Below, piece by piece: positions 1 through 8,239 of a DNA stretch of 64,000 nucleotides (within the stretch, counting starts at the first letter, position 1; each line of letters opens with the position of its first letter). Both the position numbers and the translations under genes were made by a program. The stretch spans positions 3,652,501-3,716,500 of the forward strand of contig NZ_JAUTAR010000001.1 in NCBI RefSeq assembly GCF_030818695.1, read 5' to 3'. The stretch is from Chryseobacterium sp. SORGH_AS_0447 (GTDB taxonomy: Bacteria; Bacteroidota; Bacteroidia; Flavobacteriales; Weeksellaceae). Below the pieces are notes generated by a model that was not told the DNA's origin, searched no databases, and was given only the letters and a program-made list of their open reading frames with translations.

Positions 1-36
1 GTAATTTACTGTCCATGATTCGTGTAAGTCTTTAGA

Positions 37-483
37 TTATTTTTCAAGTTCTTGTGCCACTTCTTTCAATACTTCGATGAATGCAGCCCTTGTCTGGTCA
101 TTCTCCAGCATGTTGCGCAGAATTTTATTGGTTTTCAGCTGGCGTACTATTTTGTTGTACTGCTCCTGCTCCATGCTCAGCTGCTGTAGATATTCTGATT
201 TCTGCGTTAGATTTTTTGGGGTGAAGTCCGCAAGATTCTGAAAACGGAACTCTTCTTCTACTACATTACCGTCTTCCGTTTCATGCTGAACGTGCACAGA
301 AGGCTGGAAATGCCTGAAGACGTCGTCCACGGTTTTTAATCCTGTTACAATTTCAGGAACGTAAGATTCTTCTGTTGTAAGCTGGCTTACTATCAGCGAT
401 TTATTCTCCTGAATCTGCTGGATAGCTTCATTAGCGTCTACTTTTACTTCGTTTCCGCCAACGCCATAATTAAACATTGCCAT
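37..483 (-). CDS. tssB: Type VI secretion contractile-sheath small subunit (TssB/VipA-like, Bacteroidota subtype iii)
   Basis: Predicted small subunit of the contractile tail sheath of a subtype-iii type VI secretion system, a cytoplasmic phage-tail-like injector; TssB pairs with TssC. The protein begins MAMFNYGVGGNEVKVDANEA and has a central ADFTPKNL segment and a helical C-terminus, as known for the family. The frame extends upstream to 585, but the extra 34 residues are Asn/Lys-rich and unlike the family, and the ATG at 483 follows an A-rich leader, so I choose 483 (148 aa). Transcription runs off the left edge, where a TssC gene would be expected. Family assignment is from sequence memory, not a search. 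Confidence 0.7.
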   Translation of the reverse strand: MAMFNYGVGGNEVKVDANEAIQQIQENKSLIVSQLTTEESYVPEIVTGLKTVDDVFRHFQPSVHVQHETEDGNVVEEEFRFQNLADFTPKNLTQKSEYLQQLSMEQEQYNKIVRQLKTNKILRNMLENDQTRAAFIEVLKEVAQELEK

Positions 484-684
484 ATTATTGTTATTTTGAG
501 ATTTTCTATTTTGGTGTTCATTGTTTTTATCAGCATCAAATAACTGACCAATCCAATGTTTAAATTTAAAAAAAAACTGTAACATAAAAAATTTTGTTAA
601 GATTTTTTTGAAATAATATTTACCGGATAAACATCGGTGAAAAACTGATATTTACGATATCACTAAACTAGGAAAAATAAATAA

Positions 685-712
685 AAAAACGCACCCTTTC
701 CTGTGCGTTTTT
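685..712 (-). terminator. Intrinsic terminator downstream of the first M13 peptidase
   Basis: A hairpin with arms acgcac/gtgcgt, extended by flanking A and T runs, lies 26 bases past the stop of the peptidase gene. The A run becomes a U tract on the minus strand, and T runs exist on the other side too, so it may work in both directions. Confidence 0.7.
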
Positions 713-737
713 CATTTCTAACAATTTTATGGTGTTT

Positions 738-2837
738 TTACCAAATTTTTATTCTGTCCTGAGGCGCTTTATACATTTTGTCGCCCGGCTTAATATCGAA
801 TGCTTTGATGAAAGAATCCTGGTTCACCAACGGACCGAAAGCCCTGAAAACGCCCGGCGAGTGCGGGTCGGTTTTCACCTGGTTGGTCATATACTGGTCG
901 GTGGATTTTGTTCTCCATACGGTGGCCCAGCTCATAAAGAACCGCTGATCCTGCGTAAAACCGCTGATCGGCCCCGGATTCCCGTGGTCTTTAAGATACA
1001 TCTGCAAAGCATCGTAAGCAACTGCTACTCCGCCAAGATCCCCGATGTTTTCACCGCTGGTAAATTTACCGTTCACGAAACTTCCTTTTACGGGTTCGTA
1101 AGCGCTGTACTGTGCTGCCAGCTGAGCCACTTTGGCGTCGAAATTTTTACGGTCTGCGTCGGTCCACCAGTTGTTGAGGTTTCCGTCTCCGTCAAATCTC
1201 GAACCGCTGTCGTCGAATCCGTGGGAGATCTCATGGCCGATTACCGCTCCGATTCCACCGAAGTTTACTGCTGCATCTGCATTCGGATTATAGAATGGTG
1301 GCTGAAGGATGGCCGCAGGGAAAACGATTTCGTTGTTGGATCCGCTATAATAGGCATTCACGGTCTGCGGTGTCATTCCCCACTCCGATTTGTCAACCGG
1401 TTTTCCTACTTTGTCCAGACTTCTCTGGTACTGCCAGGCAGCAACGTTCTGAAGGTTAGAATATAAAGTTGCTCCTTCCTTCGGAGATTCCACTTTCAGT
1501 TGGGTGTAATCTTTCCATTTGTCCGGATAGGCGATCTTCACTGTAAATTTCGATAATTTTTCCTGTGCTTTTACTTTAGTATCCGGAGACATCCAATCCA
1601 TATCATCGATGTGGGTTTTAAATGATTTCAAAATATAATCGATATAGGTTTCCATCTGCGCTTTGGCTTCAGGCGTAAAGTATTTTTCGACATATAATTT
1701 TCCGAAAGCTTCACCCAGAACACCGTTTACCAGGGAAAGTCCCCTTTTGTTCATCGGGCGCTGCTCTTTCTGCCCCTGAAGATATCTGGAGTAGAAATCA
1801 AACCGGATCTGTTCAAGATTTTCGTCCAGGTTGCTCGCATTCCCGTTAATTAAATGATATTTCAGATAATCTTTCAGCAGCGGAAGGTTTTTCTGTGTCA
1901 GGAACGAATCCATATTTTGGTAATATTTCAGTTCCCCAACGATTACACGATCGGTATTCACTCCTGCTTCTTTTAAATATTTCGGAAGATTGACATTTTT
2001 AACCAATACCGGCAGTTCGGATACATTTTTAGGGTTGTATCTTAAATTCGCATCGCGGTTTTGCTCAAGCGTCAATAAGTAGTTAGCCAGCTGCTTTTCA
2101 AAATCCACTACGTTTTTGGCAGCAGCATCCGCATTTTTATAGCCCAATACCCCGAATAATTTCCCTACATAAGCCTGATATTCGGCTAAGGTTTTGGTAT
2201 TGGCTTCATTTACTTTCTGATAGTAATCTCTTCCCAGGCCAAGATCCGGGCCGCCAAGATATACCGCATTCATATTGGAATTTTTCATATCCGCTCCTAC
2301 TCTCCATCCGTAGAACGAGTTGTCGCCGACTTTCGTAGCTTCCAGTAAATATTTCTGAAGGTCATTCAGGTTTTTGATGGCATCGATCTTTGCCAGATCC
2401 CCTTTGATCGGAGCGAGCCCTTCCGCATTTCTCTTATTCGTATCCATAAATGAAGCGTACAGATTTTGTATTTTCTGCCCTTCGGAACCAGCCGAATACG
2501 ATTCTGATAAAATTTTATTTAAAATATCCAGGGAAGCGTCATCCACATTTTCTCTTAAGGCGTTGAAGGATCCCCAGCTCGCCTTATCGGAAGGGATCTG
2601 CGTGGTTTTCACCCAATTCCCATTGACGTAGCTAAAAAAATCATCCTGTGGACGAACGGTTTTGTCCATATAAGACAAGTTCAGCCCTTCTTCTTTTACT
2701 TCTTCTTTTTTCACCGGATCTGCAGCCGCTTCCTTCACGGTCTCAGGTTTCTGAGCGTCTGCTGTTTTTGCCGTACCACACGAATGTAAGAATACAAGGC
2801 CCGAAAAGGCAAGTATCCCGATATTTAGCTTTTTCAT
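738..2837 (-). CDS. M13-family zinc metallopeptidase, lipoprotein (neprilysin/PepO-like)
   Basis: Secreted, membrane-anchored endopeptidase of the neprilysin family. From the chosen start (699 aa) there is a lipoprotein signal ending LHSC. The zinc motif HEISH is near residue 535, the third ligand lies in GENIGD near 596, and DPHSPG near the C-terminus is the neprilysin-type substrate-binding His region. The frame opens at 2870, but that ATG lies inside a TATATTTG -7 element (2875 to 2868), so the ATG at 2837, which gives a proper lipobox, is preferred. A close paralogue without a lipobox lies at 5962-7989, beyond an esterase-like gene and an insertion sequence. Substrate unknown, probably peptides in the envelope. 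Confidence 0.9.
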   Translation of the reverse strand: MKKLNIGILAFSGLVFLHSCGTAKTADAQKPETVKEAAADPVKKEEVKEEGLNLSYMDKTVRPQDDFFSYVNGNWVKTTQIPSDKASWGSFNALRENVDDASLDILNKILSESYSAGSEGQKIQNLYASFMDTNKRNAEGLAPIKGDLAKIDAIKNLNDLQKYLLEATKVGDNSFYGWRVGADMKNSNMNAVYLGGPDLGLGRDYYQKVNEANTKTLAEYQAYVGKLFGVLGYKNADAAAKNVVDFEKQLANYLLTLEQNRDANLRYNPKNVSELPVLVKNVNLPKYLKEAGVNTDRVIVGELKYYQNMDSFLTQKNLPLLKDYLKYHLINGNASNLDENLEQIRFDFYSRYLQGQKEQRPMNKRGLSLVNGVLGEAFGKLYVEKYFTPEAKAQMETYIDYILKSFKTHIDDMDWMSPDTKVKAQEKLSKFTVKIAYPDKWKDYTQLKVESPKEGATLYSNLQNVAAWQYQRSLDKVGKPVDKSEWGMTPQTVNAYYSGSNNEIVFPAAILQPPFYNPNADAAVNFGGIGAVIGHEISHGFDDSGSRFDGDGNLNNWWTDADRKNFDAKVAQLAAQYSAYEPVKGSFVNGKFTSGENIGDLGGVAVAYDALQMYLKDHGNPGPISGFTQDQRFFMSWATVWRTKSTDQYMTNQVKTDPHSPGVFRAFGPLVNQDSFIKAFDIKPGDKMYKAPQDRIKIW

Positions 2838-3019
2838 TAAGATATTTTTTGATTTACACAAACTTATCAAATATACAAATTTGATTGTAATCCCGTACAG
2901 CTTATTCGTACCACAGAAACATGATAAATTTTTGTTAAAACATGGCTCGCTGTCAGTTTATTATTTCTGTCAAAGGGATGAAAAATTTATTTTTACCGTA
3001 AAATTCTAATATTTTAATC

Positions 3020-4255
3020 ATGAAAAAATCTTTTTCAGGAAAAATACTGTTGATGATTCCTTTTCTCTTTTCCACCCTTATCTATTCACAGAGTTCTGAC
3101 GAAAGAAATTATCTCCGGAAGTTTATTTATCCTCTTCAATCAGATGATCCGAACATCGGCTTTAAGGAAGATTCTGTGGTTTTCAACCGCTTTTTTGCCA
3201 ATGCCAAACTGGTAGGATTAGGAGAAGCTTCTCACGGCTCACATGAAATTTTTAAGGTAAAAGAAAAATTAACCCGGTATTTTCTGATGAAAAATAACGG
3301 TGGCGTATTTTCCATAGAATCTCCCATGCCTAAAGCCATGCTCCTTAACGAATATATCGTCAACGGAAAAAAAACAGGTGAAGAATATGTGATGAACCTG
3401 GATTCCTGGATTTATCAAACCGAAGAAATCCTGAATATGACGGAATGGATGAAAAAATACAACGATAAGAACGCATCCAAAATAACATTTACGGGATTCG
3501 ATATAACCACGTACCGGGGTTCTGTTGTACAGCTTAAAATAATGATGGACAAATACGGTATTCCGACTGACCATCTGATGAAATTGACACAGCTGCTTTA
3601 TGATGAAAGCCGCTTAGAAAGAAATCAGCTTTCCGACAAAAAACAATTAAATAAAGAGGCATCAGCAGAACTAAACGGCGTAAAAACATCTTCCTCAAAG
3701 ATATTGGATCCGGAAGATTATTCATGGTTTCAACAGCATATTACTCTTCTTGATCAGTATATCAGCAAAACCTATCTTGGAAGGAATAAATACATGGCAG
3801 ATAATATTTTCTGGCTTAAAAACAAGTATCCTGATTCAGCTTTTGTATTGTGGGCCCATAATGAACATCTGAAAAAAACCGGAGAGGAAACCGGAAAATT
3901 TCTGAAAGATAATTTTAATAATTATGTAAGTTGCGGAACGTTCTTTTATGAAGGTTATCATTCCGTTTTCGACCTGCACGACGAAAAAATCAAATCCGTT
4001 TATCTGAAAAAAAATGCACCGGATTCATTGGAAGAACTTCTCAATTCTTTTGATATTCCTATTTTTATTCTTGATCTCAAAAGCATTAAAAAAGAGAACA
4101 ACAAATTGGCTAGAGTACTCCTGAAAAAAATAAATTACAGAACAGTAGGTGCTTCTCCGATCCCAAAGGATTTTAAATCCGGCATTGTAACCGATGATTT
4201 TGATTACCTGATCTTCATAAAAAATTCTACGGCATCGAAACTGTTGAGTAATTAA
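3020..4255 (+). CDS. Erythromycin-esterase family protein, secreted
   Basis: A 411-aa protein of the erythromycin esterase family (PF05139). It starts with a signal peptide (cleavage around IYSQ). It has the family motif LGEASHGSHE near residues 67-76, carrying the Glu and His expected in the active site, and a second His in LWAHNEH near residue 280. Known Ere enzymes open the macrolide lactone ring, but most chromosomal homologues in Bacteroidota have no proven macrolide activity, so resistance should not be assumed. It is a stand-alone gene divergent from the upstream M13 peptidase. The sharply different downstream sequence is repeat material and an IS. Confidence 0.82.
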   Translation: MKKSFSGKILLMIPFLFSTLIYSQSSDERNYLRKFIYPLQSDDPNIGFKEDSVVFNRFFANAKLVGLGEASHGSHEIFKVKEKLTRYFLMKNNGGVFSIESPMPKAMLLNEYIVNGKKTGEEYVMNLDSWIYQTEEILNMTEWMKKYNDKNASKITFTGFDITTYRGSVVQLKIMMDKYGIPTDHLMKLTQLLYDESRLERNQLSDKKQLNKEASAELNGVKTSSSKILDPEDYSWFQQHITLLDQYISKTYLGRNKYMADNIFWLKNKYPDSAFVLWAHNEHLKKTGEETGKFLKDNFNNYVSCGTFFYEGYHSVFDLHDEKIKSVYLKKNAPDSLEELLNSFDIPIFILDLKSIKKENNKLARVLLKKINYRTVGASPIPKDFKSGIVTDDFDYLIFIKNSTASKLLSN

Positions 4256-4384
4256 TGTGAACCTGATGTAGAATCCGGATTGAAATGCTGGACGAGGGAT
4301 GCCGGATGCCGGGTGTTTTCCCAGTCAACATCACAGCCAAGTAAAAATGTCATTTGGAAAGGCAGTCAATTACAGGCTGAAGAT

Positions 4385-4437
4385 CAATTTAGGCTAAAGC
4401 CAAATTGAATTCTGTTTTTGAAAACGGGCTAAAGCCC
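4385..4437. repeat. REP-like palindromes, left part of an IS-split repeat
   Basis: Two small palindromes built on ggctaaagcc. The first is flanked by aattt/aaatt arms; the second begins aacgggctaaagccc and is interrupted by the insertion sequence. The missing right arm (gttcctattg) is at 5861. A related copy is at 61635-61652. Confidence 0.7.
4426..4437. repeat. Left target-site duplication of the IS4-family element
   Basis: The 12-base sequence gggctaaagccc directly abuts the left terminal inverted repeat and recurs identically at 5849-5860 against the right one. Confidence 0.9.
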
Positions 4438-5848
4438 AATGTCATTAAGTTAAGGTCTTATAGATTTTTTTTATAGTTTTTAGTGACCTTTGGTTTCGCT
4501 CTGACTCTGTATTTTAAAATATTCCTTTTAAAGGATCTTTTGGGTCTGACGGGGATCATATGAGAAGCAAAAAGAATTTTAAGCTCTGCCACTATATCCT
4601 CTTTTTTTACATTGCTAAAGAGCAAATTCAAAATTCTGTTTTTCATCAAGCTGTAAGAAAGGGAAGTATTGACTTTGTACCGGTACTTCTTTTTCGTATC
4701 AACTTCATTAAGCTCCTGTTCGAGTTCTCTGACAATAAGGGTCTGTATATTGCTTACAAGCAAAGTAGAATAGAAATCCTGTAAGATGCTGTTGTTTGAG
4801 TAACCGGAAAATTCCTCCAGGTGAAGCTTGTTTTTGATTTCATCAAAATAGGTTTCTATGCCCCAGCGTTCAAAATATAGGGCTTTGAAAATCTCCGAAG
4901 GATAACAAGCCTCATCTAAAAGAGAGGTTGCAAGAACTTCGATGGTGCCATTATCCAGTACGACACGCAACAATCTTACCTTAAAAGTATAGTCTCTACC
5001 ATAATCTTTTCCTGACAGATCTACGTTGGGAGAAGGCTTAAAGTCTGTTATCATACTGGATATTCCGCTTTTGACGAAATCTTTTATGGTTTGGTTCAAA
5101 CCTACTTTTACGCGCATAAGGTAGTTAAAATTTCTTTTGTGATGCTGATAAAAGAAATCAAATGAAGCAAAACCACGGTCATATAGCAGCAGATCATTAT
5201 GGCAACAATGAGCCAACAGCTCAAGAGCCTGTAAACGTTCATCAGTATCTATAGAAGAAAGTACCCCTTTTAAACAGATTTTATTGATTGTATCATACAG
5301 TACGCAGGCTTTGGCCTGTACGCAGGTATGAGAAGTCTGGTTTTTGGATACACCATAAATCTCTTCCAGCTCTCGGGTTTGAGGTAGATTAATTCTCGAA
5401 CCATCAATAGCCAACAGACGAAGACCATTGAATTTGGTCTGTACTGCAGAATTATCTGTATAGAATTCTTCCACAAGCCGCTTGTTCAGATGAATAAAAA
5501 CCTCGGGCTTTATCTTTTTTCTGTTCTGTACGTATGCACTTTTTGTAAAAGTATTCTGTGTCTGGCCCAAAGATCTTATATAGTGAATGAAATTTACAAT
5601 CTCACAGGACAGGCTTTTGGTAATGAAGTTGAGCATAAACAAAAGCGTATTTGAAAAGCTCAACTTCCTTTTGCGGGTGAAATCTCTGCTACTCATCCTG
5701 TATTCATTACAAATAGCCACGCTGTGGATTTCCTCCTCCAATGATAATAAAATATCTGAAACATTTTTTTTGCATAATAAGAAAATGAAAGATTAAATCT
5801 CAAATTTAGCAAAAACATAACACTAAAAAATACTAACTTAATGACATT
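4438..5848 (-). mobile_element. Complete IS4-family insertion sequence, 1411 bp
   Basis: The ends are perfect 15-base inverted repeats (aatgtcattaagtta at 4438-4452, its complement at 5834-5848), flanked by 12-base direct repeats. A single intact transposase gene fills the element. Perfect termini, perfect target duplication and an unbroken reading frame point to recent insertion. The 10-13 base duplication length fits the IS4 family. Confidence 0.92.
4458..5741 (-). CDS. IS4-family DDE transposase
   Basis: A 427-aa transposase that cuts and joins the element's ends. Catalytic Asp113 lies in LLAIDGSRINLP and Asp188 in LLLYDRG. The IS4 signature Y-(2)-R-(3)-E-(6)-K is exact at Tyr289, Arg292, Glu296 and Lys303. 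The C-terminal tail is strongly basic. The gene is full length, with no frameshift, so the element may still be active. An alternative start at Met16 would be similar in quality. Confidence 0.93.
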   Translation of the reverse strand: MEEEIHSVAICNEYRMSSRDFTRKRKLSFSNTLLFMLNFITKSLSCEIVNFIHYIRSLGQTQNTFTKSAYVQNRKKIKPEVFIHLNKRLVEEFYTDNSAVQTKFNGLRLLAIDGSRINLPQTRELEEIYGVSKNQTSHTCVQAKACVLYDTINKICLKGVLSSIDTDERLQALELLAHCCHNDLLLYDRGFASFDFFYQHHKRNFNYLMRVKVGLNQTIKDFVKSGISSMITDFKPSPNVDLSGKDYGRDYTFKVRLLRVVLDNGTIEVLATSLLDEACYPSEIFKALYFERWGIETYFDEIKNKLHLEEFSGYSNNSILQDFYSTLLVSNIQTLIVRELEQELNEVDTKKKYRYKVNTSLSYSLMKNRILNLLFSNVKKEDIVAELKILFASHMIPVRPKRSFKRNILKYRVRAKPKVTKNYKKNL

Positions 5849-5870
5849 GGGCTAAAGCCCGTTCCTATTG
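5849..5870. repeat. Right target-site duplication and right half of the interrupted palindrome
   Basis: Bases 5849-5860 repeat gggctaaagccc; the following gttcctattg completes the hairpin whose left arm (aacgggc) sits at 4423-4429. The pre-insertion site was therefore a 7-bp stem with a taaa loop. Confidence 0.85.
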
Positions 5871-5916
5871 ATCCGCAAGTAAACTTACTCATTATACATG
5901 AAAATACCGGCAATAG

Positions 5917-5945
5917 AAAAACCGCTCATTGCTGAGCGGTTTTTT
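5917..5945. terminator. Bidirectional intrinsic terminator
   Basis: Stem accgctca/tgagcggt with loop ttgc, flanked by A5 and T6 runs; it ends the second M13 peptidase on the minus strand. Confidence 0.85.
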
Positions 5946-5961
5946 ATGATATTAAAAAAAA

Positions 5962-7989
5962 TTACCAGATTTTGATACGGTCTGCCGGCTTTTTGTAAAG
6001 CTTGTCGCCTTCTTTCACATCGAATGCTTTGTAGAAAGCATCAACGTTCGTTAAAGGACCGAAACTTCTGAAATACCCCGGAGAGTGCGGATCGGTTTTC
6101 ACCTGATTCACCATGTACTTTTCGCTGGATAAAGTTCTCCAAACGGTTGCCCAGCTTAAGAAGAATCTCTGATCCTGGGTATACCCGCTGATTGTACCCG
6201 GGTTTCCTTTGTCTTTCAGATACATCTGCAAAGCATCATACGCAATGTTTACCCCTCCTAAATCGGCGATGTTTTCACCATTGGTAAAGGTTCCGTTCAC
6301 AAAAGTTCCTTTTACAGGCTCATACTTGTCGTATTGTGAAGCCAGAGCTTTTGTTGCTTTTTCAAAGTTGGCCTTATCTTCCGGCGTCCACCAGTCTACC
6401 AGGTTTCCGTCTGCATCAAACTGTGCTCCCGAATCATCGAATCCGTGGCTCATTTCGTGACCGATTACAGCACCGATTCCTCCGAAGTTTACCGCAGCAT
6501 CCGCTTTAGGATTGAAGAACGGCGGCTGAAGGATGGCCGCAGGGAAAACGATTTCGTTGTTTACCGGGTTGTAATAAGCATTTACCGTCTGTGGCGTCAT
6601 TCCCCATTCGGTTTTATCAACAGGTTTTCCGATTTTAGCCAGGTCTTTATTGTACTGCCATTCCGTAATGTTCTGAAGGTTGGAATACAGATTTCCGCCT
6701 TTAGATTCAGGAACGATGGTTAATTTGGAATAATCTTTCCACTTATCCGGATACGCTACTTTTACGGTGAATTTATTTAATTTCTGCATGGCTTTCTCCT
6801 TCGTTGTAGAAGACATCCACGCTAAGTTATTGATGTGAACGGCAAAACTTTTCTTTAAGTAATCGATCAGTTCCACCATCTGCGCTTTGGCTTCTGCAGG
6901 GAAATATTTCTCTACATATAATTTTCCGAACGCTTCGCCTAATGTTCCGTTGATCAGCTCAAACCCTCTTTTGTTAAGGGCTCTCTGCTCCTGCTGTCCT
7001 CTCAGGTATTTACCGTAGAAGGCAAACCTCATATCTCCGATCTTTTCGCTCAGATAAGAAGCGCTTCCGTGGATCAAATGAAATTTAAGATAATCCTTGA
7101 TCACAGGAAGGTTCTGGGCATTGATGAATTTGTCTAAATTCTTGTAATATCCTAATTCCCCGATAATCACTTTGTCTGTATTTACCCCCACTTTTTTAAG
7201 GTAAGCCGGAAGATCTACATTTTTTACCAAGGCGGATAGCTGAGCCATGGTTTCTGGATTGTACTGCAGAGTATTGTCACGACTCTGCTCATTGGTCAGA
7301 TACGTTTTGGCAATGCTTTTTTCATACTCTACAATTCCTTTTGCAGCAGCATCCGCATTTTTATATCCTAATTCTTTCAGCATGGAAGCTACATACTTCG
7401 TATATTCTGCCAAGGCTTCCGTGTTTTTTTCGTTTACTTTCTGGTAATAATCTCTTCCCAATCCTAAAGATGCATTTCCTAAATAAACTGCATTCATTTT
7501 AGAATCTTTCAGATCCGCATCCACGCCCCATCCGTAGAAATTGTTCTCTCCTTCTTTGGTTACGGAAATCAGGTAATTCTGAAGATCGTTTACGTTTTTA
7601 ATGGCATTGATCTTATTCAGGTTCGCCTGGATCGGCTTGATTCCGTCTGCATTTCTTTTGGCCATATCCATGTACGACGCATAAAGGTCCTGGATTTTTT
7701 TACCTTCCGTTCCGTCGGCAAACTTGTCTTTCAAAAGAGAGTTCAGGATCGTCATGGAATTATTGTCCGTATCTTCAGCGAGTTTGTTGAAACTTCCCCA
7801 TGTCGGTTTATCGGAAGGAATTTTAGCCGTCTTCATCCATGTTCCGCTTACATAGCTGTAAAAATCGTCCTGCGGACGTACCGATTTATCCATCAGGCTA
7901 AGATCCAGACCTTTGTCTGTCGCCTGAGCGTTCACTGTCTGTGAACAAATTCCTCCTAATAAAAGCAGAGAAAGCGTTAGTTTTTTCAT
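5962..7989 (-). CDS. M13-family zinc metallopeptidase (second paralogue)
   Basis: A 675-aa secreted metallopeptidase closely similar along its whole length to the one at 738-2837. Zinc motif HEMSH starts at residue 511, GENIAD supplies the Glu ligand at 572, and DPHSPG is conserved. The signal peptide ends around VNAQA; the Cys in GGIC does not form a standard lipobox, so this copy is probably soluble in the periplasm or exported rather than lipid-anchored. A TAAATTTG -7 element on the minus strand (8058 to 8051) may drive it. The C-terminal end RIKIW is shared by both copies and is typical of the family. Confidence 0.92.
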   Translation of the reverse strand: MKKLTLSLLLLGGICSQTVNAQATDKGLDLSLMDKSVRPQDDFYSYVSGTWMKTAKIPSDKPTWGSFNKLAEDTDNNSMTILNSLLKDKFADGTEGKKIQDLYASYMDMAKRNADGIKPIQANLNKINAIKNVNDLQNYLISVTKEGENNFYGWGVDADLKDSKMNAVYLGNASLGLGRDYYQKVNEKNTEALAEYTKYVASMLKELGYKNADAAAKGIVEYEKSIAKTYLTNEQSRDNTLQYNPETMAQLSALVKNVDLPAYLKKVGVNTDKVIIGELGYYKNLDKFINAQNLPVIKDYLKFHLIHGSASYLSEKIGDMRFAFYGKYLRGQQEQRALNKRGFELINGTLGEAFGKLYVEKYFPAEAKAQMVELIDYLKKSFAVHINNLAWMSSTTKEKAMQKLNKFTVKVAYPDKWKDYSKLTIVPESKGGNLYSNLQNITEWQYNKDLAKIGKPVDKTEWGMTPQTVNAYYNPVNNEIVFPAAILQPPFFNPKADAAVNFGGIGAVIGHEMSHGFDDSGAQFDADGNLVDWWTPEDKANFEKATKALASQYDKYEPVKGTFVNGTFTNGENIADLGGVNIAYDALQMYLKDKGNPGTISGYTQDQRFFLSWATVWRTLSSEKYMVNQVKTDPHSPGYFRSFGPLTNVDAFYKAFDVKEGDKLYKKPADRIKIW

Positions 7990-8239
7990 TATAATTACAA
8001 TTTATACGATAAGTATATCGTTTTTTTTTATTTGTTACTTTTTACGAAAACAAATTTAATCAAATATTAAAAATACGTTTACATTTAACTTTTTTAAAAT
8101 TTCTATCAATCCGTTTTGCTTTTGCCATCAGAATTAAACCGGAATTCTAAATTATAAGAGAGCTCCGATAAAAATAATCTGTACTTTTTATGTATTGATG
8201 GTCTGTCATCCGGATTTATTTCTTTCATCTAGAAAAGCT

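Noticed and set aside
729..1466. Long plus-strand open frame of 245 codons
   Set aside because: Lies entirely antisense to the M13 peptidase, whose motifs are clear; composition is a shadow.
3020..4255. Acquired macrolide-resistance gene
   Set aside because: The family is present, but base composition looks native and most chromosomal homologues are not proven resistance genes.
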